Source of the DNA: Blastomonas sp. SL216
Lineage (GTDB): Bacteria > Pseudomonadota > Alphaproteobacteria > Sphingomonadales > Sphingomonadaceae
NCBI GenBank assembly: GCA_026625625.1
Contig: CP113055.1
Span: forward strand, 3,641,001-3,705,000
Direction of reading: 5' to 3'
Length of the DNA: 64,000 nucleotides
The stretch's first letter is position 1; every line of letters starts with the position of its first letter. Positions 34,322-43,417 of the stretch are shown here, in pieces. Below the pieces are notes generated by a model. It was not told the DNA's origin. It did not search any database and saw only the letters and a program-made list of their open reading frames with translations. The position numbers were made by a program, and so were the translations under genes.

Positions 34322-34772
34322 ACACCCGCTGCTGCCGATCACCATCCGGCTCAAGCGGCTGGCGCATGGCGAGGGGCTGCCGGTGCCCGCTTATGCGACG
34401 TCTGGCGCGGCGGGCATGGATGTCGTCGCGGCCGAAGAGCTCGACCTGATGCCGGGCCAGCGGCACGCGGTGGCGACCGGCTTTGCCATGGCGATTCCCG
34501 ATGGATACGAGGTGCAGGTGCGCCCGCGCTCAGGTCTGGCGCTCAAGCACGGGATTACTGTGCCGAACACGCCCGGCACGATCGACAGCGATTATCGCGG
34601 TGAGCTCAAGGTCATCATGATCAACCATGGCGATGCGCCCTTCCCGATTCGCCGGGGCGATCGCATCGCGCAACTGGTTGCCGCACCGGTGCAGCGCGCG
34701 GACTTTGCCGAGGTCGACGATCTCGACGCGACGGCGCGCGGGGCAGGCGGCTTCGGCTCGACGGGGACATAA
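34308..34772 (+). CDS. dut: dUTP diphosphatase
   Basis: The 154-residue enzyme hydrolyses dUTP to dUMP, protecting DNA from uracil and supplying thymidylate synthesis. All five motifs are present: [42 protein letters not shown] and the C-terminal [11 protein letters not shown] arm. ATG 34308 lies inside the end of coaBC, overlapping it by 14 bases, an arrangement found in related genomes. Probably translated from the same transcript. Confidence 0.97.
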   Translation: MPSAEHPLLPITIRLKRLAHGEGLPVPAYATSGAAGMDVVAAEELDLMPGQRHAVATGFAMAIPDGYEVQVRPRSGLALKHGITVPNTPGTIDSDYRGELKVIMINHGDAPFPIRRGDRIAQLVAAPVQRADFAEVDDLDATARGAGGFGSTGT

Positions 34773-34945
34773 AAAATCCTCCCACAGCTTGCTGGGGGAG
34801 GGGGACCGCCCGCGAAGCGGGTGGTGGAGGGGCAGCGAATGTGCGCTGCGCATTTCAACCATATGCCATCTCGCTTCCCCTCCACCACCGACCTGCGGTC
34901 GGCGGTCCCCCTCCCCGAGACAAGCTCGGGGAGGATTTTGAGAGG
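34773..34945. repeat. palindromic intergenic repeat with long hairpin arms
   Basis: The outer arms are CTCCCACAGCTTGCTGGGGG at the left and CCCGAGACAAGCTCGGGGAG at the right. Between them the inner arms include CCGCCCGCGAAGCGGGTGG and CCACCACCGACCTGCGGTCG. Each block is itself a hairpin, and the two halves are roughly inverted to each other. This is a mobile palindrome of the type common between genes of Sphingomonadales. It lies between convergent dut and the DUF4136 gene. Confidence 0.8.
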
Positions 34946-34967
34946 TTCGCCCGAGGGAAGAGAACCG

Positions 34968-35660
34968 TCACCGCATTTCGCGGATGGGCTTCACCTTCTT
35001 GCCTTCGGGCGCAATCGAGATACGCACGGTCTCGCCCGAGCGGCCGGGGAAATCGGTGAAGATCGCGTCGACCAGGTTCGGCACCAGATATTGCAGGTTC
35101 TTGCTGCGCGACTGAGCCTCGGCCTTGCCTTCGAACAGCCGCTGGTTATCGGCAACGCGGTCGATCTTCAGGTCGAGCGCGCTGGTGTACACGGTGTAGC
35201 TGCGCACATCGTTGTTCCAGCCGGGGCCGAAGATGAACGGATCATAGAAGCCGAAGCCAAAGGCGCGGCGTCCGTAAAAGCCGCCCCACGGGCCGCCCCA
35301 GGGACCGAAGCCAGCGCCCCAGCCGCCGCCAAAGCCATCGGACACGACCTTTTCACGGCCATTGTCGACAGCATAGGCAAAGCTCACCACCATGTCGGCG
35401 CGTGAGGGATCATTGGCGGGCACATAGCCCATCTGCGTCATCTGGCGGGTAACGAGACCGGCATATTGGCCGAACTCCAGCCCACCCTGCAGGCGGGGAT
35501 CGGAAGCGGTGACGACAAAGCTCTGGCCCTGGGGAGCGGGCAGAGCCTGGAAGCGCGCGACATCGGCCTTGAACGGGGTGGCGCAGGCCGACAACGCAAG
35601 CGCTAGGGCGGGCACCGCGAACAGCGCGGTGCGGCGGGTAAAGCGGCTGCGAGCAGTCAT
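34968..35660 (-). CDS. DUF4136-type lipoprotein
   Basis: The 230-residue product starts at ATG 35660 after GAGAGAAC. The signal with lipobox LALSACATP puts the lipidated Cys at about residue 28. The mature part has ARFQALPAPQGQSFVV and GLEFGQYAGLVTRQM, then a Gly/Trp/Phe-rich insertion (GGGWGAGFGPWGGPWGGFYG), and ends with a domain containing KIDRVADNQRLFEGKAEAQS. This matches DUF4136 envelope lipoproteins, whose function is unknown. Confidence 0.85.
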   Translation of the reverse strand: MTARSRFTRRTALFAVPALALALSACATPFKADVARFQALPAPQGQSFVVTASDPRLQGGLEFGQYAGLVTRQMTQMGYVPANDPSRADMVVSFAYAVDNGREKVVSDGFGGGWGAGFGPWGGPWGGFYGRRAFGFGFYDPFIFGPGWNNDVRSYTVYTSALDLKIDRVADNQRLFEGKAEAQSRSKNLQYLVPNLVDAIFTDFPGRSGETVRISIAPEGKKVKPIREMR

Positions 35661-35776
35661 GTTGTTCTCTCCATCGCGAACCGGCGCGACCCTGCCCGGT
35701 CCGAATATGGATATAGGACTAATCCGCCGTGAATGAACCCCGTTTGAACGCAAATCCTGATGCGCGGCCTTTCGGC

Positions 35777-36781
35777 TCAGCGCATCAGGCCCAGCGCTTC
35801 ATAGGCCCCGCTCAAGGTCGGTGCAGCCACGCTGCGCGCCTTTTCCGCGCCCTTGTCGAGGATCGCATCGAGCGCGGCCTCGTCTTCCTTCAGCGCGACA
35901 AAGCGCTCGCGGATCGGGCGCAGCGTCTCGACCAGGATCTCGGCGAGCGCGGGCTTGAACGCACCAAAGCCTTGTCCGGCAAACTGCGCGCATACCGCAT
36001 CGGGCGTCGATTCGGTCAGCGTTGCATAGATGCCGACGAGATTTTGCGCCTCGGGCCGACCGGCCAGATCAGCCGCCAGCTCGGGCAGCGGTTCGGGGTC
36101 GGTCTTGGCCTTGCGGACCTTCTGCGCGATGCCGTCATCGTCATCGGTCAGGTTGATGCGGCTCATGTCCGAAGGGTCGGACTTGGACATCTTGGCGTTG
36201 CCGTCGCGCAGGCTCATGATCCGCGCCGATTCCTTGGGGATATAGGGATCGGGCAGGGTGAACAGCTCGACGCCGAAATCGGTGTTGAACTTCATCGCGA
36301 TGTCGCGGGTCAGTTCCAGATGCTGCTTCTGGTCCTCGCCCACCGGAACGTGCGTCGCCTGATAGAGCAGGATGTCTGCCGCCTGCAGCACCGGATAGAC
36401 GAACAGGCCGACGCTCGCGCCTTCGCGGTTCTTGCCGGCCTTGTCCTTGAACTGGGTCATGCGGTTCAGCCAGCCGATGCGCGCGGTGCCGTTGAGCAAC
36501 CAGGCCATCTCGGCATGGGCAGGCACGCGGGCCTGGTTGAACAGCACGCTGCGGTCGGCATCGATGCCGCAGGCGATCAGCGCGGCGGCCATTTCGCGCA
36601 CGTTGCGGATGCGCGTCTCGCGCTCCTCATGCACGGTGATCGAATGCAGGTCGGCGAGGAAGAAGAAGCACGCGCTGTCTGCGTCCATCTCGTCCTGCAT
36701 CTTCACCCAGTTGCGGATCGCGCCCAGATAGTTGCCCAGGTGCAGATTGCCGGTCGGCTGGATGCCGGAAAGGACGCGCAT
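35777..36781 (-). CDS. trpS: tryptophanyl-tRNA synthetase
   Basis: This 334-residue class I synthetase charges tRNA-Trp. The ATP-binding HIGH-like motif is SGIQPTGNLHLGNYLGA near the start and the KMSKS loop is NAKMSKSDPSD at about residue 195. QDKQHLE-type tRNA contacts appear as GEDQKQHLELTRDIA. ATG 36781 begins exactly at the conserved MRVLSGIQPTG; the open frame upstream overlaps murJ and is not coding. It is downstream of murJ in the same direction and probably in one operon. Confidence 0.97.
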   Translation of the reverse strand: MRVLSGIQPTGNLHLGNYLGAIRNWVKMQDEMDADSACFFFLADLHSITVHEERETRIRNVREMAAALIACGIDADRSVLFNQARVPAHAEMAWLLNGTARIGWLNRMTQFKDKAGKNREGASVGLFVYPVLQAADILLYQATHVPVGEDQKQHLELTRDIAMKFNTDFGVELFTLPDPYIPKESARIMSLRDGNAKMSKSDPSDMSRINLTDDDDGIAQKVRKAKTDPEPLPELAADLAGRPEAQNLVGIYATLTESTPDAVCAQFAGQGFGAFKPALAEILVETLRPIRERFVALKEDEAALDAILDKGAEKARSVAAPTLSGAYEALGLMR

Positions 36782-36816
36782 GTGTGTTACTTTCTTGCCT
36801 GAAGCGGAGGGCAGCT

Positions 36817-38394
36817 TCACGCCTTGCGGCGCAACATGCCCTTGATCTCGCTGAGCCGGTAAGCGCCCAGCGCCAGCGTTGCGAGCCCATATACCGCTGC
36901 ACCGCCACCGCACAAGACGGCGAGTGCTGCGATCCGATGCTCCAGCCGGCCTTCCATCCAGCTTTCGGCCAGATGCCCGCCCAGCCACAGCGCTAGGCCC
37001 ATCAGCGCAGCGGCGGTAATGATCCGCCACAGCTTGCCCAGCAGCCGCTTGTCGGGCTGGATATGTCCGCGCCTGTACAGCACGCCGAACAGCAAGGCGA
37101 CATTGACCCAGGCAGACAGCGCGGTTGCCACGCCGACGCCGACCGGGCCGAGCGGCCAGATCAGCACCAGATTGCCGACCAGGTTCACCAGCATCGCGGC
37201 CAGCGCCAGCCGCACCGGCGTCTTGGTATCGGCGCGCGCGTAGAAACCGGGGGTGAGCACCTTGATCAGCACATAGGCCGGAACCCCGCAGGCAAAGGCC
37301 GCGAGCACCTGTGCGGTGGCAAAGGTATCGGCAGCGGTGAACGCGCCATACTGGAACACGCCATGGATGATCGGCCCGGCGGCAATCACCAGCGCGACAG
37401 CGGCGGGCATCGCGAGCAGCAGCGCAAGCTCGAGCGCCCGGTTCTGCGTGTTGAGCGCGGCTTGGCTGTCGCCGCCGCCGATCTGGCGCGACAGCATCGG
37501 CAGGATCGCGGTGCCGACCCCGATGCCGATCAGCCCCAGCGGCAGCTGGTTCAGCCGGTCGGCATAATAGATCCACGATACCGCGCCTTCGCTCAGGTAA
37601 CGGGCGGCGAGCGAGGTGGAGATCAGCAGGTTGAACTGGATCGCCCCCTGGCCGATCGCCGCCGGCGCGATCAGCAGCAGCATCGCCTTGACGTCGGGCG
37701 ACAGGCGCGGGCGCGAGAGCTTGAGCGCGACGCCATTCGACCGGCATGCCAGGATCAGCCACAACAGCTGCAGCGCGCCCGAAATGGTGACGGCAATCGC
37801 CTGGGTCACGGCGGTCTCGACCTCGCTGTCGCCGCGGAAGAACAGCAGCGCGACGATCATGCAGATATTGAGCAGGATCGGCGCTGCCGCGTTGACCCAG
37901 AAACGGCCGATCGAGTTGAGAATGCCGCCGAGCAGCGACACCAGCGAGATCAGCGCGAGATAGGGGAAGGTGATGATCGTTAGGTGCCGGGCCAGCGCGA
38001 ACTTTTCCGGCCCGCCATCGGGGAAGCCGCCGGTCATCGCATAGACCACGGGGCCTGCCGCCAGCATCATCAGCGCGGTGAAGACCACCAGGAACGGCAC
38101 CAGCACCGACAGCACCTGCCCGGCAAAGGCCTTGGCGACCTCCATGCCGGTGCCGGGTGCGTCCTTGTCGGCTTCGGCCAGCTTGCGGTTGAACATCGGC
38201 ACGAAGACGGCGGCAAACGCGCCCTCGGCGAACAAGGCGCGGAACAGGTTGGGCAGCCGCCAGGCGATCAGGAACGCGTCCGACGCCATGCCGGCGCCGA
38301 CATAGCGCGCCATCAATATGTCGCGCACCATCCCCAGCACGCGGCTGACCAGCGTCAGCCCGCCAATGGTGGAGACGGCGCGAACAAGGTTCAT
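36817..38394 (-). CDS. murJ: lipid II flippase MurJ (MviN)
   Basis: The 525-residue polytopic protein has about 14 hydrophobic segments and moves lipid II across the inner membrane in peptidoglycan synthesis. The N-terminal block TIGGLTLVSRVLGMVRDILM and SDAFLIAWRLPNLFRALFAE are family marks, and QFNLLISTSLAARYL is a conserved central helix. The length is normal. It starts at ATG 38394 and lies 39 bases downstream of secB. Confidence 0.96.
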   Translation of the reverse strand: MNLVRAVSTIGGLTLVSRVLGMVRDILMARYVGAGMASDAFLIAWRLPNLFRALFAEGAFAAVFVPMFNRKLAEADKDAPGTGMEVAKAFAGQVLSVLVPFLVVFTALMMLAAGPVVYAMTGGFPDGGPEKFALARHLTIITFPYLALISLVSLLGGILNSIGRFWVNAAAPILLNICMIVALLFFRGDSEVETAVTQAIAVTISGALQLLWLILACRSNGVALKLSRPRLSPDVKAMLLLIAPAAIGQGAIQFNLLISTSLAARYLSEGAVSWIYYADRLNQLPLGLIGIGVGTAILPMLSRQIGGGDSQAALNTQNRALELALLLAMPAAVALVIAAGPIIHGVFQYGAFTAADTFATAQVLAAFACGVPAYVLIKVLTPGFYARADTKTPVRLALAAMLVNLVGNLVLIWPLGPVGVGVATALSAWVNVALLFGVLYRRGHIQPDKRLLGKLWRIITAAALMGLALWLGGHLAESWMEGRLEHRIAALAVLCGGGAAVYGLATLALGAYRLSEIKGMLRRKA

Positions 38395-38433
38395 GGAAGC
38401 AGGCTCATCGGGCGATGACCCGGTCTGCGAAGA

Positions 38434-38940
38434 TCAGGCGTTGCCTTCCGCCGGCGGCATGGCTGCGCCGAAATTGGGGTCCTGGCTCTGCTGCTCGTAC
38501 AGGCCGACAAAGTCGATCGGCTCCAGCACCAGCGGCGGATAGCCGGCATCGCGGATGACGTTGCCGATGATCAGGCGGATATTGGGGAACACCATGCGCG
38601 GCGTATCGGCAAACAGGAAGCGGCGGGTCTGTTCCTCGTCCATCCCGCGCAGGCCGACCAGCGCGCCATAAGCGAGCTCGACCAGATAGGCGGTGCCCTG
38701 TTCTGCCTTGGCGGCGATGGTATAGGTGCACAGCATTTCATGCACTTCTTCGTTCAGCTGGCGCGATTCGGCGCGGAACTGCACGTCGAAGCTGAGCTGG
38801 CCCGGCCACTGATAACTATCGGGCGCATTGGGATTTTCGACCGAAAGGTCCTTCACATATTGTGAAATCAGGCCAGCCTGCGGACCGGAAGCGCCATTCA
38901 GCGCCGGGTTTTGCGAGTTGACGGTGCCGTCTTCGGCCAT
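38434..38940 (-). CDS. secB: protein-export chaperone SecB
   Basis: The 168-residue chaperone keeps preproteins unfolded and delivers them to SecA. Family blocks are QYVKDLSVENPNAP near residue 27, QLSFDVQFRAE in the middle, and AYGALVGLRG followed by PRMVFPNIRLIIGNV. The C-terminus has PIDFVGLYEQQ. ATG 38940 begins a polar N-terminus of about 20 residues. It is transcribed away from the Tim44-like gene, an arrangement frequent in alphaproteobacteria. Confidence 0.96.
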   Translation of the reverse strand: MAEDGTVNSQNPALNGASGPQAGLISQYVKDLSVENPNAPDSYQWPGQLSFDVQFRAESRQLNEEVHEMLCTYTIAAKAEQGTAYLVELAYGALVGLRGMDEEQTRRFLFADTPRMVFPNIRLIIGNVIRDAGYPPLVLEPIDFVGLYEQQSQDPNFGAAMPPAEGNA

Positions 38941-39158
38941 GGATATTCCCTTTCACATCGTGCACGCGCGTCCCCGCGCTCCGGTCAGCGCTCTAATCCT
39001 GCCTTGGCGCATGCGCAAGCGCTGCGACAGCTGCCGATATCAGGCCCAACTATCGGGCCAAACCGATTTGCATATTGGCGGACATGTCCTATGTTGTGCG
39101 TTCAACCTGCTGCGTTGGCAGCATCACGTTCCACACGGGTGGGCAAACGGGAAGTCTT

Positions 39159-39821
39159 GTGACGGTAGAAATCATCATCCTGGCCATGGTTGCAGCCTTT
39201 CTGGGCCTCCGGCTCTATTCGGTGCTGGGCAAACGCACCGGGCACGAGCAGGAGCCGCTGACCCGTGGCATGGATAGCCCTGCCGCCAAACGGCCGACCG
39301 CCATCGAGCGCCCGCAGCTGGATGACAAGCCCGCAGCGCTGACGCCGGGCACCTCGACCGTGTTCGACATTGCCGCCGAACCCGGCATTCGCCAGATGCT
39401 CGCCGCCGATCGCACCTTTGACGTCGGCCGCTTCCGCGAAGGCGCCAAGGCAGCCTATGCGATGATCCTCGAAGCCTTCTGGTCGGGGGATCGCGAACAG
39501 CTGCGCAGCCTGTGCGACGACGAGGTTTACGAGAGCTTTGCCGAGTCGATCGAACAGCGCACCACCCGCGGCGAAACGCTGGAGAACCGGCTGGTGCGTA
39601 TCGACGAGACGCGCATCATCGATGCCGAATATGACGCCCCGACCGCGCGGATCACGGTGCGGTTCGATTCCGATATTGCTGCCGTCGTGCGCGGCCCCGA
39701 TGGCGAGCTGGTCGCCGGATCGCTGACCGATGCAGTCGAAACGCACGATGTTTGGACCTTTGCGCGCGACCTGCGCAGCAACGACCCCAACTGGATCCTG
39801 GTCGAAACCGACCAGGCCTGA
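39159..39821 (+). CDS. Tim44/TimA-family putative adaptor protein
   Basis: The 220-residue protein has an N-terminal membrane helix (VEIIILAMVAAFLGLRLYSVL), a polar linker with KRTGHEQEP, and a C-terminal Tim44-like domain (FREGAKAAYAMILEAFWSGD, ALVRIDE-like strand LVRIDETRIIDAEY, DVWTFARDLRSNDPNW). In mitochondria Tim44 recruits Hsp70 to the import channel; the bacterial role is unclear. I chose GTG 39159, which places the helix at the N-terminus; the frame is open further upstream. It is linked to mltA, 24 bases downstream. Confidence 0.88.
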   Translation: MTVEIIILAMVAAFLGLRLYSVLGKRTGHEQEPLTRGMDSPAAKRPTAIERPQLDDKPAALTPGTSTVFDIAAEPGIRQMLAADRTFDVGRFREGAKAAYAMILEAFWSGDREQLRSLCDDEVYESFAESIEQRTTRGETLENRLVRIDETRIIDAEYDAPTARITVRFDSDIAAVVRGPDGELVAGSLTDAVETHDVWTFARDLRSNDPNWILVETDQA

Positions 39822-39844
39822 TGGCGGGCAAGCGGGGGAAGGCG

Positions 39845-41158
39845 ATGCGGCGGCTTGCGCTTGCCCTGCTGCCGCTGGCACTGGCCGGATGCGCAGGCGT
39901 CGTTCCTTCGGGGCAAACCGAGTCCACTCCGCCCGCTTCGCGCCTGCCTTATGAGACGGTAACGCCTGCACCTGGCCGTCCGGCGGCTCCTGCGCCCGCG
40001 CCCGCCGGTGCACCCTTGTCCAGCTATGTCATCCCGCGCGCTACCCCGCTGCCGGCCATCACCGGCGCAGGGGTGATCGCCAGCGCCGATATCGCCCAGG
40101 CAGCGGGGCAGACGCTGCGACGCGGCCCGGATATCGCCAGCCTGCCGATCACGCGTGATGATGCGCGCGCCGCTCTGGCCGCCTTTCGCCTGAGCTGCCC
40201 CGCCGTCACCAGGCGGCAGGATGCGAGCGGCCTGACCCGCCCCGAGGACTGGCGCGCGCCTTGCGACGCCGCGGCGCAATGGGGCGACAAGGACCCTGCG
40301 CGGTTCTTTGCCGAACAGTTCGAAGCGGTGCAGGTGGGCGAAGGTGCGGCTTTCGCCACCGGCTATTTCGAGCCCGAAATCGCCGGAAGCCGCACCCGCC
40401 AGCCCGGCTTTGACGTGCCCGTCTATGGCCGCCCGTCCGATCTGGTCGATGTCGACCTGTCGCAATTCTCCCCCGAATGGGCAGGCAAGAAGATCCGCGG
40501 CAAGGTCAAGGGCAGCGACTTCGTGCCCTATGACGATCGCACCCAGATCGAGCAGGGATCGCTTCAGGGCCGCGCGCCGGTGATCGCCTGGGCAGCGGAC
40601 GAGATCGAATTCTTCTTCCTGCAGGTGCAGGGCTCCGGCCGGTTGCGCGCGCCAGATGGATCGGTGGTCCGCATTGGCTATGCCAGTCAGAACGGCCGCG
40701 ACTATACCGGCATCGGCGCACTGATGCGCGATCGTGGCCTGCTGGCACCCGGCCAGGCGAGCATGCAGGGGATTGTCGCCTATCTGCGCGCCAACCCGGA
40801 AGAGGGCCGCGCGATCATGCGCGAGAACAAGAGCTTCGTGTTCTTCCGCGAGCTGACCGGACCTGGCCCGCTGGGCGCGCTGGGCTATCAGGTCGAGGCG
40901 GGCAGCAGCGTTGCGGCCGATCCCAAGTTCATTCCGCTGGGCGCGCCGCTGTTCCTGTCGATGGACCGGGCCGAGCCCAATGGTCTGTGGATCGCGCAGG
41001 ATACCGGCGGTGCGATCAAGGGCGCCAACCGCATCGACACCTTCTGGGGTGCGGGCGATCAGGCGCGGATCATTGCCGGGGGCATGTCGGCGCGCGGGCT
41101 GGCGCTGATCCTGTTGCCGCGCGGCAGCTACGACCGGCTTGCCCAGCAGGGGCGCTGA
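39845..41158 (+). CDS. mltA: membrane-bound lytic murein transglycosylase A
   Basis: This 437-residue lipoprotein cleaves peptidoglycan glycan strands. The signal has the lipobox LALAGCAG (Cys about residue 15). MltA blocks include AAFATGYFEPEIAGSR, FFLQVQGSGRLRAPDG, VRIGYASQNGRDYTGIGALM, and the C-terminal 3D domain with WIAQDTGGAIKGANRIDTFWG, where the catalytic Asp lies. ATG 39845 has the ribosome site GGGGGAAGG; ATG 39821, overlapping the previous stop, is an alternative. An Ala/Pro-rich linker follows the lipobox. Confidence 0.94.
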   Translation: MRRLALALLPLALAGCAGVVPSGQTESTPPASRLPYETVTPAPGRPAAPAPAPAGAPLSSYVIPRATPLPAITGAGVIASADIAQAAGQTLRRGPDIASLPITRDDARAALAAFRLSCPAVTRRQDASGLTRPEDWRAPCDAAAQWGDKDPARFFAEQFEAVQVGEGAAFATGYFEPEIAGSRTRQPGFDVPVYGRPSDLVDVDLSQFSPEWAGKKIRGKVKGSDFVPYDDRTQIEQGSLQGRAPVIAWAADEIEFFFLQVQGSGRLRAPDGSVVRIGYASQNGRDYTGIGALMRDRGLLAPGQASMQGIVAYLRANPEEGRAIMRENKSFVFFRELTGPGPLGALGYQVEAGSSVAADPKFIPLGAPLFLSMDRAEPNGLWIAQDTGGAIKGANRIDTFWGAGDQARIIAGGMSARGLALILLPRGSYDRLAQQGR

Positions 41159-41161
41159 GCG

Positions 41162-41797
41162 ATGAGCCGAAGGCCGCTGACCGATGCGGAAGCGGCCCTG
41201 TGGAAGCGGGTGATCGCGACCGTCGAGCCTTTCAAGGACAAACAACCATCTCCCCTCCCGGCCCCGGGAGGGGCAGGCATGCTCGGCAAGGCCGGGCAGG
41301 CCGGGGGTGGGGCTGCAAGGTCGCTGGCTCTGGACAGCCCCACCCCCGGCGCAAAGCCTGCGGCTTTGGCCGACCCCTCCCGCTGGCGGGAGGGGAGAGA
41401 AGATAGACCCGGCAAACCCACCCCCGCATGGACTTTCACGCCGGCACCCGTCCCGACCGTCAAGGGCAATCTCGACGGCCATTGGGATCGCCGCATGGCC
41501 AAGGGCGGGGTGCAGCCCGATGTCACGATCGACCTGCACGGCCATACGCTGGCCAGCGCATATGCGCGGCTGGACCTGGCATTGGGCCAGGCGATCGCGG
41601 CGGACATGCGGCTGATGCTGCTGATCACCGGCAAGGCGCGCGCGCGGGAAAGCGGGCGTGGTGCGATCCGCGCGGCGGTGTCCGACTGGCTGGCTTCCTC
41701 GCGTCATGCGGGCGACATCGCCGCAGTGCGCAACGCCCATCCCCGCCATGGCGGAGATGGGGCGCTGTATATCGTGTTGCGGCGGCGGAGGGGTTAG
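41162..41797 (+). CDS. Smr-domain protein with an in-frame low-complexity insert
   Basis: The 211-residue product begins 3 bases after mltA. The N-terminus (RRPLTDAEAALWKRVIATVEPF) and the C-terminal Smr domain (DVTIDLHGHTLASAYARLDL, LLITGKARARESGRGAIR, HGGDGALYIVLRR) are typical of the alphaproteobacterial Smr family, which binds or nicks nucleic acids. Between them, at about residues 29-80, is a Pro/Gly/Ala-rich segment encoded by a GC-rich palindromic sequence that resembles intergenic repeats. Relatives usually have a short linker there, so I infer an in-frame insertion. Confidence 0.9.
   Translation: MSRRPLTDAEAALWKRVIATVEPFKDKQPSPLPAPGGAGMLGKAGQAGGGAARSLALDSPTPGAKPAALADPSRWREGREDRPGKPTPAWTFTPAPVPTVKGNLDGHWDRRMAKGGVQPDVTIDLHGHTLASAYARLDLALGQAIAADMRLMLLITGKARARESGRGAIRAAVSDWLASSRHAGDIAAVRNAHPRHGGDGALYIVLRRRRG
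41246..41400. repeat. palindromic element inside the Smr coding sequence
   Basis: The left arm CTCCCCTCCCGGCCCCGGGA (from 41249) and the right arm GACCCCTCCCGCTGGCGGGA (from 41371) are each hairpins. A further pair, GGGGGTGGGGCT and AGCCCCACCCCC, is a perfect 12-base inverted repeat around 41305-41350. The design matches the intergenic palindromes of this genome type, but this copy is translated in frame. Confidence 0.75.
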
Positions 41798-41832
41798 GGC
41801 CGTCCATATGAAGGCCTGGCGCAACGCTTAGC

Positions 41833-41916
41833 CGTCACCCCCGCGAACGCGAGGGTCCCGCTTTTTCTCCATTTCCCTGGCGCACAAGCGGGATTCCCGC
41901 GTTCGCGGGAATGACG
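41833..41916. repeat. intergenic palindromic repeat
   Basis: CGTCACCCCCGCGAACGCGA, then GGGTCCCGC, is matched in inverted form by GCGGGATTCCCGC, then GTTCGCGGGAATGACG. It sits between the convergent Smr and msrB genes and could fold into a long hairpin that ends transcription from both sides. Confidence 0.8.
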
Positions 41917-41922
41917 AAGGCT

Positions 41923-42321
41923 TCAGTCTTGCTTGGCCTCGAAATCCAGCGAGGCGCTGTTCATGCAATAGCGCAGGCCTTCGGGCCCCGGTCCATCGGG
42001 GAAGACATGGCCCAGATGCCCGTCGCAGCGGGCGCAGCGCACTTCGGTGCGGACCATGCCATGGCTGGTATCGACGATCTCGCTGACCGCTTCATGTTCG
42101 ACCGGGCTGGTGAAGCTGGGCCAGCCCGAGCCACTGTTGTACTTGGTGTCGGATTCGAACAAGGGCGCGCCGCATCCGGCGCAGCGGTACATGCCGCTGC
42201 CCTTGTGGTCGTTATACTTGCCGGTAAACGCCCGCTCGGTGCCGCCTTCGCGCAGCACGTGATACTGTTCGGGGCTAAGCTTGGCGCGCCACTCGGCGTC
42301 GCTGATCCTGGTGTCGCTCAT
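41923..42321 (-). CDS. msrB: peptide-methionine (R)-S-oxide reductase
   Basis: The 132-residue enzyme repairs oxidised Met of the R form. It has both zinc-binding CxxC pairs ([10 protein letters not shown] and [11 protein letters not shown]), the block [13 protein letters not shown], and the catalytic Cys in [15 protein letters not shown] 42321 has AGGAG upstream; the frame is open further up but the family begins here. It is the last gene of the leuS-lptE-holA run or has its own promoter in the 46-base gap. Confidence 0.96.
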   Translation of the reverse strand: MSDTRISDAEWRAKLSPEQYHVLREGGTERAFTGKYNDHKGSGMYRCAGCGAPLFESDTKYNSGSGWPSFTSPVEHEAVSEIVDTSHGMVRTEVRCARCDGHLGHVFPDGPGPEGLRYCMNSASLDFEAKQD

Positions 42322-42367
42322 GTGTCTCTCCTGGGGAGAGACTAACATGGACCGGGCGGGGCTGCAG

Positions 42368-43405
42368 TCAAGATGCGCGTGCGGCGACGCGGGCGATTTC
42401 CAGCAATTCCTGCTCCAGCAGCAAGGCCGGGCCCGGGCTGGCCTTCATCATCGCCTGTTGCAGCGCCAGCAGGCGTTCGGATAGCCGCGCCATAGCCTGC
42501 GGGCGGCCCCAGGCGCGCAACTGGCGCGTCCAGTCACTCGCGCTGCCGCCGCCCCACAGCCTGCGGCTCTGCATCTCCTGCCGCACCCAGGCGGATATGT
42601 CGCGGGCGTTGCCCATGCGCTGGGCGTGGCCGGCAAGCTGCATCACCTGGCGCTGCATCACGATGACCAGCCCGACCTCGGACACCGCCTGCTCGCGCAT
42701 CCGCTTCAATTCCTCGGGCAGGCGCTTCAGGTCGCCAGACAGCGCCGCGTTGATGATCGGCTGCATCGCGTCATCCTCGGCATCGGCGCGCAGCGCAGCG
42801 ATCGCCTCTCGGGTGACGGGTCTGGGTTCGTCAGGGCTGGCATCGAGATAGAGCGACAGCTTCTCGATCTCCTGCGCCGCCAGCCTGCGATCGGCGGCGG
42901 TGAAGCCGGCGATGACATGCGCCAGGTCATTGTCGATGGTCAGGCCCGATGCTCGGCCCAGATCGGCCACGATCCGCGCCATGTCGTCCGGCCCCGGCGT
43001 CTTGGTCTGCACCGCCATCGCATTGGGCGCGGCCAGCACGGCCTTGGCGATGCGCGACTTGTCGGTGACGCTGGTGGCCAGCATGACCACCGGGTTCACG
43101 GCCTTGTCCGCCGCCAAGAGGGCTTCGACCGCAGCCAGGCTCTCTTCGCCATTTGTGTGCACGCGAATGTAGCGCGCATCGCCGAACAGCGAGAGCGAAG
43201 CCGCCTCGGCAGCCAGCAGCGAAGGGTCCTTCGCGAGCTGGTGTCCGTCGATATCGGTCCGCTCGATGCCCTTGGGGAAGCTTGCGACGATATCGGCCAT
43301 CAGCGCGGCATTACCGCCCTCATCGGTGCCGAAGATCAGATAGAGCCGGATATCAGGGCGCGGCTTGCGCGCCAGGCCGTGGATTGCGGCGGCGTCACCC
43401 TTCAT
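42368..43405 (-). CDS. holA: DNA polymerase III delta subunit
   Basis: The 345-residue clamp-loader subunit opens the beta clamp. The alphaproteobacterial HolA pattern is visible: an N-terminal [19 protein letters not shown], the strand [20 protein letters not shown], and helices with [20 protein letters not shown], then the C-terminal collar region [20 protein letters not shown]. It starts 12 bases after lptE in the same direction, the usual order. Confidence 0.94.
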   Translation of the reverse strand: MKGDAAAIHGLARKPRPDIRLYLIFGTDEGGNAALMADIVASFPKGIERTDIDGHQLAKDPSLLAAEAASLSLFGDARYIRVHTNGEESLAAVEALLAADKAVNPVVMLATSVTDKSRIAKAVLAAPNAMAVQTKTPGPDDMARIVADLGRASGLTIDNDLAHVIAGFTAADRRLAAQEIEKLSLYLDASPDEPRPVTREAIAALRADAEDDAMQPIINAALSGDLKRLPEELKRMREQAVSEVGLVIVMQRQVMQLAGHAQRMGNARDISAWVRQEMQSRRLWGGGSASDWTRQLRAWGRPQAMARLSERLLALQQAMMKASPGPALLLEQELLEIARVAARAS

Positions 43406-43417
43406 GGGCAGGCGCCT

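Noticed and set aside
36782-37762. Upstream open extension of trpS into murJ
   Set aside because: The conserved TrpS start MRVLSGIQPTG is at 36781; the extension overlaps the coding sequence of murJ in another frame.
39527-41824. 765-codon minus-strand open frame opposite mltA and Smr
   Set aside because: Antisense frame in GC-rich DNA; mltA and Smr have recognised families on the other strand.
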